Assembly: GCF_000236905.1 (NCBI RefSeq)
Contig: NC_016531.1
Coordinates: 62,001 to 126,000 of the forward strand
Source of the DNA: Tetrapisispora phaffii CBS 4417
Taxonomy: Eukaryota; Ascomycota; Saccharomycetes; Saccharomycetales; Saccharomycetaceae
Direction: 5' to 3'
DNA: 64,000 nt
The notes beneath the pieces are model-generated. The model was given only the letters and a program-made list of their open reading frames with translations, had not been told where the DNA came from and ran no database searches. Each line of letters begins with the position of its first letter. Position 1 is the first letter of the stretch. Shown here in pieces: positions 1 through 10,396 of the stretch. A program made the translations under genes and the position numbers.

Positions 1-111
1 AATTTGCTTTTGTTTCGTTTCAAATATTGGTCGATTTCTGGTTACTTGAAAAATCCAAGTGTTGCTTATTACGAATCACATAGTCATCTGATCACATTAA
101 ACATTTTAGAT

Positions 112-1482
112 ATGAGTAGTCAAGCTGAAGTTATTGCCAGGAACGCTCGTAAAGCTGGTAATGTGTTGAAAGTGTTATCTGATGAGCAGAGAATATTCAT
201 TTTACACAAGATTCATGATGCCTTAAAAGAGAATGCGGGTGCCATTAAGGTTGCTAATGAGGTCGATTTAAAGGTCGCTAATGAAACAGGTATAAAGCCA
301 TCGTTGATAAAGAGATTAGATTTATTCAAAGGTGATAAGTTCGAAATCATGTTACAAGGGATTCAAGAAATTGCCGAATTAGAAGATCCAGTGGGTAAAG
401 TTTTAATGGCAAGAGAACTTGACGAAGGTTTAACTCTGTACAAAGTCACTGCTCCAGTAGGTGTATTATTGGTGATTTTTGAATCGCGTCCAGAAGTTAT
501 TGCCAATATCACAGCCTTGGCTATAAAGTCAGGTAATGCTGGTATCTTGAAAGGGGGTAAGGAATCTGTTAACACTTTCAGAGAAATGTCAAGAATCATA
601 AATGACTGCATCGAAAAATATGAACCTGAATGTCACGTTCCAGTCAATGCTGTACAATTGATCGAAACTAGACAAGATGTCTCTGATTTATTGAATCAAG
701 ACGACTACATTGATTTAGTTGTTCCTCGTGGTTCTAATGCATTAGTTAAACAAATAAAAAATAATACTAAAATCCCTGTTTTGGGCCACGCTGATGGTAT
801 TTGTTCTGTGTATGTAGCCAAGGATGCTGATATCGAGAAAGCAAAGAGAATTGTTTACGATGCCAAGACGAATTACCCAGCTGGCTGTAACGCAATGGAA
901 ACACTTCTAATAAATAGAGAAGCCAAGAATTGGGAAGACGTTTTGACTAACTTAATAACTAAAGGTGATGTTACTGTACATTTATCTGAGGATGTTAAAG
1001 AAGCTTATTTACAAAAACTTCAAGCATCTAATTTATTAACTGATAAAATTAGATCCAAAATTGTCCTTGCTGAAGAATCTGATTTTTACAGAGAATTCTT
1101 GTCATTAGATTGCGCCGTCAAGTTTGTCAACTCCACAGAAGATGCTATTTCTCATATAAACCAACATTCTTCAAAGCATACTGATTCTATTATTACCGAG
1201 AACGAAGCTAGTGCAAATAAATTCATGAGAGGTATTGACTCAGCTGGTGTTTATTGGAATGCATCTACTAGATTTGCTGATGGTTTCAGATATGGCTTTG
1301 GCGCTGAAGTTGGTATCTCAACTGCTAAGATTCATGCACGTGGTCCTGTCGGTTTAGATGGTCTAGTTACTTATCAATATCAAATGAGAGGTGATGGCCA
1401 AATTGCTGGTGACTATTTGGGTGCCGGTGGTAAAAAAGCATTTGTACACAAAGATTTAGACATTAACAACATAGTTTTATAA
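112..1482 (+). CDS. PRO2: Gamma-glutamyl phosphate reductase (proline biosynthesis)
   Basis: Catalyses NADPH-dependent reduction of gamma-glutamyl phosphate to glutamate-5-semialdehyde, the second step of proline synthesis from glutamate, in the cytosol. The protein is 456 aa, the same length I recall for S. cerevisiae Pro2, and reads as the family from end to end. The motif NYPAGCNAMETLLI carries the aldehyde-dehydrogenase-type catalytic cysteine at about residue 259. Other family blocks are FESRPEVIANITALAIKSGN, LVVPRGSNALV and the C-terminal FGAEVGISTAKIHARGPVGL. I chose the ATG at 112, which begins MSSQAEVIARNARKAG. The open frame continues upstream to the window edge without an ATG, and that stretch does not resemble the family. 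It converges with MAK16 downstream. In S. cerevisiae PRO2 is YOR323C, beside LDB19 and PMT3, which also lie in this window. Confidence 0.97.
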   Translation: MSSQAEVIARNARKAGNVLKVLSDEQRIFILHKIHDALKENAGAIKVANEVDLKVANETGIKPSLIKRLDLFKGDKFEIMLQGIQEIAELEDPVGKVLMARELDEGLTLYKVTAPVGVLLVIFESRPEVIANITALAIKSGNAGILKGGKESVNTFREMSRIINDCIEKYEPECHVPVNAVQLIETRQDVSDLLNQDDYIDLVVPRGSNALVKQIKNNTKIPVLGHADGICSVYVAKDADIEKAKRIVYDAKTNYPAGCNAMETLLINREAKNWEDVLTNLITKGDVTVHLSEDVKEAYLQKLQASNLLTDKIRSKIVLAEESDFYREFLSLDCAVKFVNSTEDAISHINQHSSKHTDSIITENEASANKFMRGIDSAGVYWNASTRFADGFRYGFGAEVGISTAKIHARGPVGLDGLVTYQYQMRGDGQIAGDYLGAGGKKAFVHKDLDINNIVL

Positions 1483-1823
1483 TAAGTACTACAATAAAAT
1501 ATATCCAACTTTTATATCCATATTTGGTAATACTGAACGTCTACAAAATTGTTAGTATGCTTACAACCAAGAACCTGTTTCCCAATGAAACATTTCGCAT
1601 TGTTTAACAATAGTGAGAATAAATACAGCTATTTAAATATAAATTATGGTGTCTTTGTATGTTACAGATATGTATTATGTTAACTATGATCTTAACTGCG
1701 TATTTAGTTTTAATTAATTACTAAACAAAAATAAAATCAAGAGCCCCAAGGTAAAGTTGAGATGACGATATTTTACAAAATAAATTTTTACCAATTGTAC
1801 TTATGAGCCTGTAGAAATTGTCA
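1483..1823. other. Convergent 3' intergenic region, PRO2/MAK16
   Basis: About 340 bases of AT-rich DNA between the two stop codons. It contains TA-rich and T-rich tracts that could serve as 3'-end processing signals for both genes. I see no ORF, RNA or repeat. Confidence 0.6.
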
Positions 1824-2711
1824 CTATTTTGCAACTTCTTGCTCAGCAAGCTGAGTTTGTTCTTCTTCAAATTCAATTTCAATTCTTGGACGTTTCTTCT
1901 TGGATACGGCCTTCTTCTTATTAGATTTTTCTTCGTCATCGCTATCTTCATCGCTATCTTCGTCACTATCAGAGTCAGAACCTGATGCACCAGAATCAGC
2001 CAACCAGTTTTGCAAATCTTCAACGTCAACCATATCGTCTTCACCATCGTCTTCCACATACTCAACCTCACCGTAGTCACTTTCTTCTTCTTCATCCTCG
2101 TACATTTCTTCTTCAATTGTATCTTCCTCCATTTTACCCATAACCTTCTTCCAAATTTTTTCATCAACGTTCAATGGCTTATCACCATAGGCACCACTCT
2201 TCAATCTATCTAACAATTCCTTCTCGATGGCCTTCTCTATCTTTGCAGCCACTAATGCTTTTCTTTCTCTGTTTTCTTCTCTTCTCTTAACCTTTGGTGC
2301 CACACCAACATAATGTCTTTCTTCTTCCCTCAATGCCATACGTCTCTCAGTTATCATGACTTGAGTCAGTTTTGTTAGTCTTTGCTTATTTTTGTGGATC
2401 AAGAACTTGCTCCAATGCAATAAATGGTCGTCGATCTGTTTCAAAGCTTTAGCATAATTCTTTGAAAGTTTTATCCTCTCCCAAAGTTTGGCTGGAGTGT
2501 GTGCTCTCTCTGGAGTCTTCATATATAGATACAACCTTCCATTCACGTTCTTGATTGTTGCATACTTGGCGTTGGCCAGCGGACACGATTGTCTGCTACA
2601 AAGACCAGTGACATTGTACTCGTTTCTACAGAACATCTGTCCATTATCAGTCTTAATTTTGTATGAACAGAACTGATTGTTAATAACTTGCCAAATAATA
2701 TCGTCGGACAT
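1824..2711 (-). CDS. MAK16: Mak16, 60S ribosome biogenesis protein
   Basis: A nucleolar factor of pre-60S ribosome assembly, named in S. cerevisiae for its role in maintaining the killer dsRNA. The protein is 295 aa. Its conserved N-terminal domain runs to about residue 190. That domain has a cysteine cluster ([25 protein letters not shown], Cys at about 28, 37 and 42) likely to bind metal, and the blocks [20 protein letters not shown] and [20 protein letters not shown]. The C-terminal third is an acidic Glu/Asp/Ser tract ending in a basic cluster, typical of nucleolar proteins. The start is the ATG at 2711, giving [20 protein letters not shown] and RRPE elements lie about 200 bp upstream. 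The divergent-side neighbour LTE1 is also its neighbour in S. cerevisiae (YAL025C next to YAL024C). Confidence 0.97.
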   Translation of the reverse strand: MSDDIIWQVINNQFCSYKIKTDNGQMFCRNEYNVTGLCSRQSCPLANAKYATIKNVNGRLYLYMKTPERAHTPAKLWERIKLSKNYAKALKQIDDHLLHWSKFLIHKNKQRLTKLTQVMITERRMALREEERHYVGVAPKVKRREENRERKALVAAKIEKAIEKELLDRLKSGAYGDKPLNVDEKIWKKVMGKMEEDTIEEEMYEDEEEESDYGEVEYVEDDGEDDMVDVEDLQNWLADSGASGSDSDSDEDSDEDSDDEEKSNKKKAVSKKKRPRIEIEFEEEQTQLAEQEVAK

Positions 2712-3227
2712 CTCTACTTCTCTCTGTTTTCCTCAGCAATTGCTTGTTATTTAACCGTTCTCTAAAACCTGAAAACTCACAACAGCAGAATACAGCTACG
2801 ACCTAATAAAGTATGACAATAGTGTCTTATTTATATAAATAAATGAGTAAAGGTTTTAACCGTTGCTTACTACGATGATGTTAACTTCATCATCTCATCT
2901 CATCTCATCGCAGCTCATCGCACTGAAAATTTTTTTCAAATGCGCTGCGTTACCCGATGATCTTACTAAGGTCAATTCGAGATGAAGGTGACTGCAATGG
3001 ACAGTGAAAGGTGCTGTTGCAGTGAAGTGGTTTCTAGCTCCAATGGGTGCCATTGCGTCCATCAATGGTAGCAATATTATTACTTGTATTATTAATATAA
3101 TCTATTTGCATATAAATACTCTATAATTGTCGAACCCAGCGGCTGCGAGCGGGGGGAGGTAGGAAGAGGTAATGAGCGTGCGTGGCTATGTGTCTCTTTG
3201 GCGATAGATGATGGAAGTGTTTGGTGA
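2712..3227. other. MAK16 5' region and LTE1 3' region
   Basis: About 515 bases. The MAK16-proximal part has short CTCAT-type repeats that build two PAC-like boxes, followed by an RRPE-like box. The LTE1-proximal part has a small GC-rich patch at about 3,135-3,165. No ORF or RNA is apparent. Confidence 0.6.
2905..2934 (-). promoter_or_regulatory. PAC and RRPE boxes of the MAK16 promoter
   Basis: On the minus strand GCGATGAGCTGC (around 2913-2922) matches the PAC box (GCGATGAG core), and a second GCGATGAGA core lies immediately next to it. TGAAAATTTTT at 2924-2934 matches the RRPE consensus. PAC bound by Dot6/Tod6 with RRPE bound by Stb3 is the established promoter signature of yeast ribosome-biogenesis genes. 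The sites are 195-220 bp upstream of the MAK16 ATG, the usual distance. Confidence 0.75.
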
Positions 3228-6200
3228 TCATTCTAGTAATTCCAACTCATCCTTAGTGAGTGATGCAATATAGACACATTTGCTCAGTAATTCTTCGTTA
3301 ACTTTCAGATCGTAAAATTTTGACCATTGGACTCTTTGTATGAAGTTTTTCACTATTTGGACGTTTGTTTCAAATTTGTTATAGTTAACTACTTGGTTTT
3401 CGACTATCCAATCTCTCTTTTCGGAATTTAATGACAGATCAGATAAATATACTACAATGAACGGTATGCAACCTCTTATAGGGTCAACATCATTCAATAA
3501 CTGTCTGATCGAAGAATAATTACTATCCAGGGACGGGATTGTTTGCAATGATTGCCATGATAGGATATCACCTGGTTCAATCAGCCTCCAGGCTTCTCGG
3601 TAACTTTGGACTTTAGATGAATTCAATGCTAGAACAATTTCTAATAACGTATTGTAATTCTGAAGGTTTTTGCAGTGCTCTGCAACATGGATAAATCTTT
3701 GAATGGTGTTTCTTTTCAATTTAGTATTAGTAGTTAATGAGATCTCAGAAATGATCCAATCAACAGTTAAATTGAATCGAGATATGACTAGATCAATACC
3801 GGATAATGTTTCATTTTGAATTAATAATTGTAACCAACTGTTCACAGGGATACCCTCATGGACAACTTTCAAATTCAGTAATTCTTCCCAATCCACTTCT
3901 TTCAATAACTCTTTTTCAATCAATGTTAATTGTTCAGCAATCGAAATCGATTCATACATTAGTATGAATGGAATATGATGAGATTTATTAGATATCATTA
4001 ATCGCGGATCTTCTAATGTGTATTGTTGGAATAGTTCCTGTATTTTATCTGGAGTGATGCTACCAATATCTTGCTCCTCATAAGTAATATCCTTTTTAGA
4101 TTCAGGAGTGAATGGAATATTCATAATGGTATTTCTTCTTTTCTCAAAAAACATTGAATTTCTCTTGGCTGATCGAGTTGACACACTGATTCCAGTTTTT
4201 CTTAAAATATCCCCAGAAACCCCAGTCACTGGATTTTCACTCTTAGTAAATGTACCTTCCAATTTCATTAAAGCGATCGCCAATGGATCATCATATATAG
4301 AATCATCAGGTAATTTACTTATGGCCTCTAGACCCTTAGGAAATATTTCATCATCAGCAACATCATCACCGTTATCATCATCTATCTTTTTGAAGTCCAT
4401 TTCTGATTCATCTTTCTTTAAACTGGAATCAGATAATTCATTGTTTCCCTCAAAATTCAAAAATCTTTCTTTTATATTATCAATATTCTTATCAGGAGAG
4501 GCATTACTATTAGTCTCATTGTCAGTTGAATAAACATATTTAGAAATTTTTGCTGGAGATTCATTAAAACTATTGGTATCGTATGAATTTTTCAAACCTA
4601 AGAAATTAGCATTATTTTCTTGTTTCATATCTGGAACTTTATCATTTAAAAATTGTTCTCTTAATGATTTATTAACATTTGAAGCTGAAAATCTCTTCTT
4701 AGAGTTTCCGTTTCCATCTTCAACAGATTCTAGTGTTGTCTCCAATGAGTTATTTGTTTCGATAGAATGAATGCTGGGAACATTGGATAAATTATTTCCG
4801 TTATTATATGCTTGGAATTCTTGTAATTTAGAATTTTCATCCATTAATTGAGATGTTTCTATGCTTACGTTTGATGGATTAATCACACTTTTAGAATGCA
4901 CAGAATTCACTTCGGAACCCGCAATAGATATTTCATCAAAACCAGATAATTCAAGTTCATTTAATTTTTTATCCATTTCTTGATACTCAGCATCTTCTGC
5001 AATCAAGGTTTCTAAATCTACAGTAGTAACTTTTCTATGATAAAGAGGTAAACTGTTTCTCTTTACAATACTAATTCTTCCGCTAGAAGGTCTAATAGCT
5101 GTGTATGTTTCATATTTTTTCTGTTTTTCTAATAATGACATAGAAGTTTTGCTCTCTGTCAAAGAATTTATTCTACTAGCCGTAGATTTGTTTGATGAAA
5201 TACTACCAATTTTAGAACTAACTGGCGAATTTTGCTCAAATGTAAAATTTTCTCTTAGATTATTTTTGGCAGATTTTTTCTTCAATAACTTTAAGTCTTG
5301 TTCACTTCCTGTCTTTGAATCATTTTCTGACTTCTGAGTACTCAAAGAAAGCATAGAATCATAAGAGATCGATGACATCGTAGAGTTTTTAGTTTGATTT
5401 TCAACAGAGTCATCTTTTAAATCTATGGTCATGTTTTTTAAAGGAGATGAAAGTGGTGTATTTTTTTTAAATGCAATCGATGTACGTTTACTGCTTTTAG
5501 GCAGCGTTGTGAAATTATTATTATTATGCAACTCATCCTGACCACCCTTGAATACTAATCTTTGCGGACCATTATTCTGTTTAAATTCTGGACTGCTTAA
5601 AAATGCTTGTTTTAACGGCATTTTAATATTTGAATAAACGCTATTAGATTGAAAAACTTGCGTAGAACTTTTAACCATTCTCCTTTGGGCATTATCATAC
5701 TTAAATGGCGAAGAGTCATGTTTATTTAATCTATTCAAAGAATTCGTTAAGGAAATGACAGAGTTCGCAATAGTAGTTACAGTACGGTATAGGTCTAGAT
5801 TATCAACTGTACTGTATTCTTCTACTGGAGTAGACATCACATTCCTACTGTCAATATTATTTGCACTGTAACTTGGAACTCTATCATGCATCCTGCGTAT
5901 TAAATTGTTTTCAATTGCTATCAAAAATTCAACTTCATCAATTGTTCTGGCACTTAATATATCAAAGCTAGTTGCTATCGTATTTAAAATTGCCTCCGAG
6001 TCACTTTGAGTAGGTCCAATTGATGAAATAGAAATGACATATTTTACAAACTTATCTAATTCTAATCTTGAGTTTGATGTCGAATTCACAGCTTGATTGT
6101 CGGTAACAGTATCTTGACTATATGCCCGATTAGCATGATTATTTTTCCATTTTGACAACAATCCAATAGGACCATTTATATCTGATGCATTTTCTCCAAT

Positions 6201-7559
6201 ATTTAAATCTTCTATCGATTTCGATTTTTTATTTTTGAAGACAGTATCTGCAATTTCATCGATATCTATTTTTTCTTTACTGTCCCTCTCAACACTTAGA
6301 GTAATTGAAAAATGTTCTGAAGTATTATCAGCAATGATATCTGTAACATTGCTACTACCTGTTTGAATATCTTCTGGATTATCTTCTAATGCATCAACAA
6401 AGTGATCTTCCAATTCATCATCATTTTTCTCAAGAAGTTCATCAGATACAATATTAGTCTTCAATATAAATTCAACCTTCTTCGATGGGGTCGGAGGTAT
6501 AATTACATCTAGAGAAGAAGATTTGGGGTATTCAAGTTCTTTTATAATAGAAGATATATTCGTTATCCTTGATAAGACACTAACTTTTCGTTGAGGCATG
6601 TTATCATTCGAGCTTGAGAGGGTCTGGAATCGATCATGACTTGCCAAACTATATAATTCATCATTTGTTGTATTAGTCGTATCTGCTTGAAATCGATTTG
6701 ATAAATTATCTTGCGGAAATAGAACCATCGATCCAGTTCTAGGATTCTTGCTTTGTTTAATCGTTCGTTTCTGAAACTTGGAATTAACATCAATGTTATC
6801 ATTTAACGGGAGTCTAAAAACATCAGAAGTTCTATAAGTCGACAACACATTTTTATTACGGGCATCTGGATCTGACATTTCTTGTAGTGCATAATTACTT
6901 AATCTGCTGAATCTTTTTTCCTCCTCTTCGAGTTGTGTGATGTCCTTTACTATATAAATTAACCATTCATCATCTTGCCCAATATTACCAGGCTCATTGA
7001 ACTGCAATTTATCCCATGTCTTCTTACAGTTCATAATCCAACTTTTCTTCAAACTGATCACTGAGGAATTAATAATCTTTGGGTATGTTTCATTTATGCT
7101 TAGATTCAAAAATTTAATGAATCTTCTTCTTAAGTCAGAGTTTGGTAAGAAATCATTTATGAAGTAGTTTAGAATCCAATGTCTTAACAAAACGAAAGTT
7201 CTAATTAGAGCAACTTCACCAATCTTCCTTGGATGATACCTTTCATCAATACCTTCAAAATCTTTCTGGAAATTGACAACGATCTCATTGATGCACCATT
7301 TGAACCTGGATATCAATAAATCGTATAGCTCCATGGATGATAAGAAGTTTCGATATATCAGGAAAAAATCAGAAAATATATTATAGTCAACACTATCCAT
7401 AGGAGACGTCAGATAAACAATCAAAGCATAAACATCTGCCTTTATAACAGCTCTTCTAGTCTGAGTCAATGAAGGCATCTTGTATGAAATAACATTCTGC
7501 GAAGGTGTTGGATAGTAGTCCTCATTGCTGTAGATGGAAATTTTGCTATTGTATTGCAT
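3228..7559 (-). CDS. LTE1: Lte1, RasGEF-domain regulator of mitotic exit
   Basis: A bud-cortex protein that promotes mitotic exit by opposing the spindle position checkpoint (Kin4/Bub2-Bfa1/Tem1). The protein is 1443 aa, about the length of S. cerevisiae Lte1. A RasGEF N-terminal domain occupies about residues 15-155 (DYYPTPSQNVISY, DFFLIYRNFLSSMELYDLLI, KIGEVALIRTFVLLRHWILN). A long low-complexity middle is rich in Ser, Asn, Asp and Lys and poorly conserved. A catalytic-type RasGEF/CDC25 homology domain runs from about 1215 to the end (SIAEQLTLIEKELLKEVDWE, IQRFIHVAEHCKNLQNYNTL, DPIRGCIPFIVVYLSDL). Known genetics suggest Lte1 acts without true GEF activity toward Tem1. It is divergent from LDB19 across about 515 bp. 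Confidence 0.95.
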   Translation of the reverse strand: MQYNSKISIYSNEDYYPTPSQNVISYKMPSLTQTRRAVIKADVYALIVYLTSPMDSVDYNIFSDFFLIYRNFLSSMELYDLLISRFKWCINEIVVNFQKDFEGIDERYHPRKIGEVALIRTFVLLRHWILNYFINDFLPNSDLRRRFIKFLNLSINETYPKIINSSVISLKKSWIMNCKKTWDKLQFNEPGNIGQDDEWLIYIVKDITQLEEEEKRFSRLSNYALQEMSDPDARNKNVLSTYRTSDVFRLPLNDNIDVNSKFQKRTIKQSKNPRTGSMVLFPQDNLSNRFQADTTNTTNDELYSLASHDRFQTLSSSNDNMPQRKVSVLSRITNISSIIKELEYPKSSSLDVIIPPTPSKKVEFILKTNIVSDELLEKNDDELEDHFVDALEDNPEDIQTGSSNVTDIIADNTSEHFSITLSVERDSKEKIDIDEIADTVFKNKKSKSIEDLNIGENASDINGPIGLLSKWKNNHANRAYSQDTVTDNQAVNSTSNSRLELDKFVKYVISISSIGPTQSDSEAILNTIATSFDILSARTIDEVEFLIAIENNLIRRMHDRVPSYSANNIDSRNVMSTPVEEYSTVDNLDLYRTVTTIANSVISLTNSLNRLNKHDSSPFKYDNAQRRMVKSSTQVFQSNSVYSNIKMPLKQAFLSSPEFKQNNGPQRLVFKGGQDELHNNNNFTTLPKSSKRTSIAFKKNTPLSSPLKNMTIDLKDDSVENQTKNSTMSSISYDSMLSLSTQKSENDSKTGSEQDLKLLKKKSAKNNLRENFTFEQNSPVSSKIGSISSNKSTASRINSLTESKTSMSLLEKQKKYETYTAIRPSSGRISIVKRNSLPLYHRKVTTVDLETLIAEDAEYQEMDKKLNELELSGFDEISIAGSEVNSVHSKSVINPSNVSIETSQLMDENSKLQEFQAYNNGNNLSNVPSIHSIETNNSLETTLESVEDGNGNSKKRFSASNVNKSLREQFLNDKVPDMKQENNANFLGLKNSYDTNSFNESPAKISKYVYSTDNETNSNASPDKNIDNIKERFLNFEGNNELSDSSLKKDESEMDFKKIDDDNGDDVADDEIFPKGLEAISKLPDDSIYDDPLAIALMKLEGTFTKSENPVTGVSGDILRKTGISVSTRSAKRNSMFFEKRRNTIMNIPFTPESKKDITYEEQDIGSITPDKIQELFQQYTLEDPRLMISNKSHHIPFILMYESISIAEQLTLIEKELLKEVDWEELLNLKVVHEGIPVNSWLQLLIQNETLSGIDLVISRFNLTVDWIISEISLTTNTKLKRNTIQRFIHVAEHCKNLQNYNTLLEIVLALNSSKVQSYREAWRLIEPGDILSWQSLQTIPSLDSNYSSIRQLLNDVDPIRGCIPFIVVYLSDLSLNSEKRDWIVENQVVNYNKFETNVQIVKNFIQRVQWSKFYDLKVNEELLSKCVYIASLTKDELELLE

Positions 7560-8074
7560 TGCTTGAGGAGTCCACCAGTTATCTAATAATACCTATCAAT
7601 ACTGTTTTTTTACTAAATATAGATCCTCTTCTGCAATGTATCAATCCCTAAAGCAACGAATAACTGTCGCAAACACACCGAGCTAGCATACAAAGCAAGC
7701 AAAATTACAAATTGACAATCCAATAATAATAATATATTTATAATATAATTAAAGACACTAGATCGCCCTTTATGGTTTAATGCTTGTTATGAAAGAAACG
7801 ATGAAATGAGTTATCATCGAGAGGTTCTTGCGATGGGAAACACGAAATATTGAAAAACTTCAAAGTCGATCCACTAATCTCAAAAAGAAAATACAGTTGG
7901 AAGTAAAAAAAGTCTGAATTGAAAGGTTAAGTTAACTAATATTTATCTAATAAGTGTGCTGCTCTAAGAAATATCAACATTGTGTTTATAATTGTTCCTT
8001 TTTGCAAATAAAAAAGGAGTACCAGAAGGTTATTATTAGTTATATTGGTGGTTCTTTTTTTACATTGATTTTTT
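7560..8074. other. Divergent promoter region LTE1/LDB19
   Basis: About 515 bases of AT-rich DNA with several poly-T/poly-A stretches, including T tracts at about 7,606 and 8,055. It must hold both promoters. I could not assign a specific activator site with confidence. Confidence 0.5.
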
Positions 8075-10276
8075 ATGGTGTTTCGAAGTTTTTTGCCATT
8101 AAGTAGTAGTTCTAAGACTTCATCTGGTCGTAACCAAGCATCTGTAGAAGACACTTCAAGTCCTGAGTTTTCTCCAGTAAAAGTTGCTATTGAAGTAGAG
8201 TCTCCACCATGTGTGCTCTACGGGAATGCGTTAGATTCAAGAGGAGCTGTCCTAAATGGGTTGTTGAGGTTGAAGATAAAAGATCCATATTCAAATGTTC
8301 CTTTTGCTGATGCCTCGCTACAACTATCTAACTTAAATGGACTAACTCTGTCTGATCCTGACTCTGATATAGCTGAGTTAACAAAGAGAAAAATAGATAT
8401 ATTCGCCGGGTATACAAAGGTAACTATCACTTCTGTTCACTTAAAAATGATTCAAATTGTGAAATATAGCAAACCATTTCTTCCAGGCAGTACTGCATTA
8501 GAAAACTGTGATAACTGTAATGTGAAAGTGAACACAATGAAAAGATGGCCAATACAAGAAAAAGATGCCGACTTTACAGTCGGTACTTATGAATTTCCAT
8601 TCTCATATTTAATTCCAGGTTCTGTTCCTGCTACTTGTGCATTGGGCGCAAACTCTGAGACTCAAATAAAATATAAGTTGGTTGCTGAGGTATTTTATAA
8701 CATCCCATTTAAAAACTCACCAAAATATGGTGATGTCGATAAATTAGAGTTGGAGATGCCAATAGCAATCACAAGAAGCATCACAAGAGGTCCAGATAAA
8801 AATTCTTTGAGGGTTTTCCCACCGACAGAGTTGACTGCAGCTGCTGTTATTCCTAATGTTATTCATCCTAAATCGACATTTCCTTTAGAACTTAAGATAG
8901 ACGGTATATCATCAACTGATAGGAGATGGCGTATGCGTAAGTTGAATTGGAAAATAGAGGAGACTACCAGAGTGAGAGGTTATTCTTGCAGAGCACACAA
9001 AAATGATTTAAATACATTTGAGAAAGCAATACAGTTGAAAGAAGAAGAAAAGAAGAAGAAAAAGCATGTACCGATTAAAAGGTATGGTGATATAGGCCCT
9101 CGGATTACCGTCTCGCTAGGAAATCCAAATAATATGCCATTTAAAAATAACAATAAGAACAATACCAACAGAGGTGGAGATGCAACTCCAGATAGAAATG
9201 AAAATCCTACTACTGTACAGAATCCCAGAGATAGACAAACAAATTCTTCTCTCAGTTCTAACACTATCAATCCTCAAGGAGATCATGACGACGATGACTA
9301 TGATGAACCTAATGAATTTATCCATCCTAGCGATGATGCTATGCGTCAAGAAGTTGAACAACAACAGGAAATACAGAGGCAAAAGCAAATCCAACATGAA
9401 TTAGAAAGTGAAATAAGTTTATTCACTGAAGAAGTACGGGTCCTTTCAAGTGGTGAAATGAAAAAAGGCTGGAAAACAGATTTCAACAACAACGGTCATA
9501 TAGACATTGTGACTGAAATAAATTGCATGTCGTTGAACTCAGGATTATCAAATCACCTTAGATATGTTTCTACTGCTAGAAGTAATGAATCAATATCTAC
9601 ATCAAATCCCGTGACAATTTCTTGTGATATACAAGATCCTATCCTTGGTATCTATGTTAGCCATTTATTATCTGTCGAATTAGTAGTCGCAGAAGAGGCT
9701 TTGCAATATGCCAATGGTCAGCCTCTGGAAAATGTTAAAAAATCAGATAAGCCGAGGAATAGTAGCTCATCATCATCAAAAAGTGAAGACCAACGCCTGG
9801 CAGAATTATCTCCAATGTTTGCTAACAGGAGCGTAAGAAGCAGACCCATAGAATCAGATGAGGATATACCATCTATATCTGACAACAGCACGAATTCAAC
9901 AGCCGGTAGTAAAGGAACGTCAAATAATATGAAAATTGTAAGTGTTCCAACAGGTGCAGCTCGTGTATTAAGAATGCAATTCAGGTTAGTTGTTACAGAG
10001 CGATCTGGCTTAGGGATATCTTGGGAAGATGAAGTTCCACCATTATATCAAGATGTCAAATCATTTTGTCCTCCGGACTATGCTAAATTGATACAAAATC
10101 ACGTTGTTGAGAATGTCAAAACATCCGTATTAGAGACTGAATATATAGATTCAGCACCTGAGTATGGACTTCAAATCAATCCTCAACTTCCTCAAACACT
10201 TCTTCCGCCCCCTCAAGCAAGACATCATAAATCGATTCACAGATCGCAACTCAGTCCTTTGGATTCATTTTATTAA
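8075..10276 (+). CDS. LDB19: Ldb19/Art1, arrestin-related ubiquitin-ligase adaptor
   Basis: An alpha-arrestin adaptor that recruits the HECT ligase Rsp5 to plasma-membrane permeases such as Can1 for ubiquitination and endocytosis. The protein is 733 aa, somewhat shorter than the approximately 818 aa S. cerevisiae protein. The arrestin-N region starts near residue 38 (IEVESPPCVLYGNALDSRGA), followed by IPGSVPATCALGANSETQIK and the highly conserved ITRGPDKNSLRVFPPTELTA. The arrestin-C region begins near residue 445 (LFTEEVRVLSSGEMKKGWKT). It contains SVPTGAARVLRMQFRLVVTE and the sequence VPPLYQ, a PPxY-type motif that binds Rsp5 WW domains. The insert between the halves is Asn/Asp/Gln-rich and basic. 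It lies beside PMT2/3 as in S. cerevisiae (YOR322C/YOR321W). The start is the first in-frame ATG. Confidence 0.95.
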   Translation: MVFRSFLPLSSSSKTSSGRNQASVEDTSSPEFSPVKVAIEVESPPCVLYGNALDSRGAVLNGLLRLKIKDPYSNVPFADASLQLSNLNGLTLSDPDSDIAELTKRKIDIFAGYTKVTITSVHLKMIQIVKYSKPFLPGSTALENCDNCNVKVNTMKRWPIQEKDADFTVGTYEFPFSYLIPGSVPATCALGANSETQIKYKLVAEVFYNIPFKNSPKYGDVDKLELEMPIAITRSITRGPDKNSLRVFPPTELTAAAVIPNVIHPKSTFPLELKIDGISSTDRRWRMRKLNWKIEETTRVRGYSCRAHKNDLNTFEKAIQLKEEEKKKKKHVPIKRYGDIGPRITVSLGNPNNMPFKNNNKNNTNRGGDATPDRNENPTTVQNPRDRQTNSSLSSNTINPQGDHDDDDYDEPNEFIHPSDDAMRQEVEQQQEIQRQKQIQHELESEISLFTEEVRVLSSGEMKKGWKTDFNNNGHIDIVTEINCMSLNSGLSNHLRYVSTARSNESISTSNPVTISCDIQDPILGIYVSHLLSVELVVAEEALQYANGQPLENVKKSDKPRNSSSSSSKSEDQRLAELSPMFANRSVRSRPIESDEDIPSISDNSTNSTAGSKGTSNNMKIVSVPTGAARVLRMQFRLVVTERSGLGISWEDEVPPLYQDVKSFCPPDYAKLIQNHVVENVKTSVLETEYIDSAPEYGLQINPQLPQTLLPPPQARHHKSIHRSQLSPLDSFY

Positions 10277-10396
10277 TATCGAACAAAGTATTAATTTAAA
10301 TTTGCATTATTTTATATAGTATTATTTTTTTAAAAAAATATATGATTATTGTAATTAAAAGTCATATTATTCTATTTGTACAGTAATATCAACAGT

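Noticed and set aside
1..111. N-terminal extension of PRO2 from base 4
   Set aside because: It has no ATG, does not match the family, and the ATG at 112 gives the exact expected protein length.
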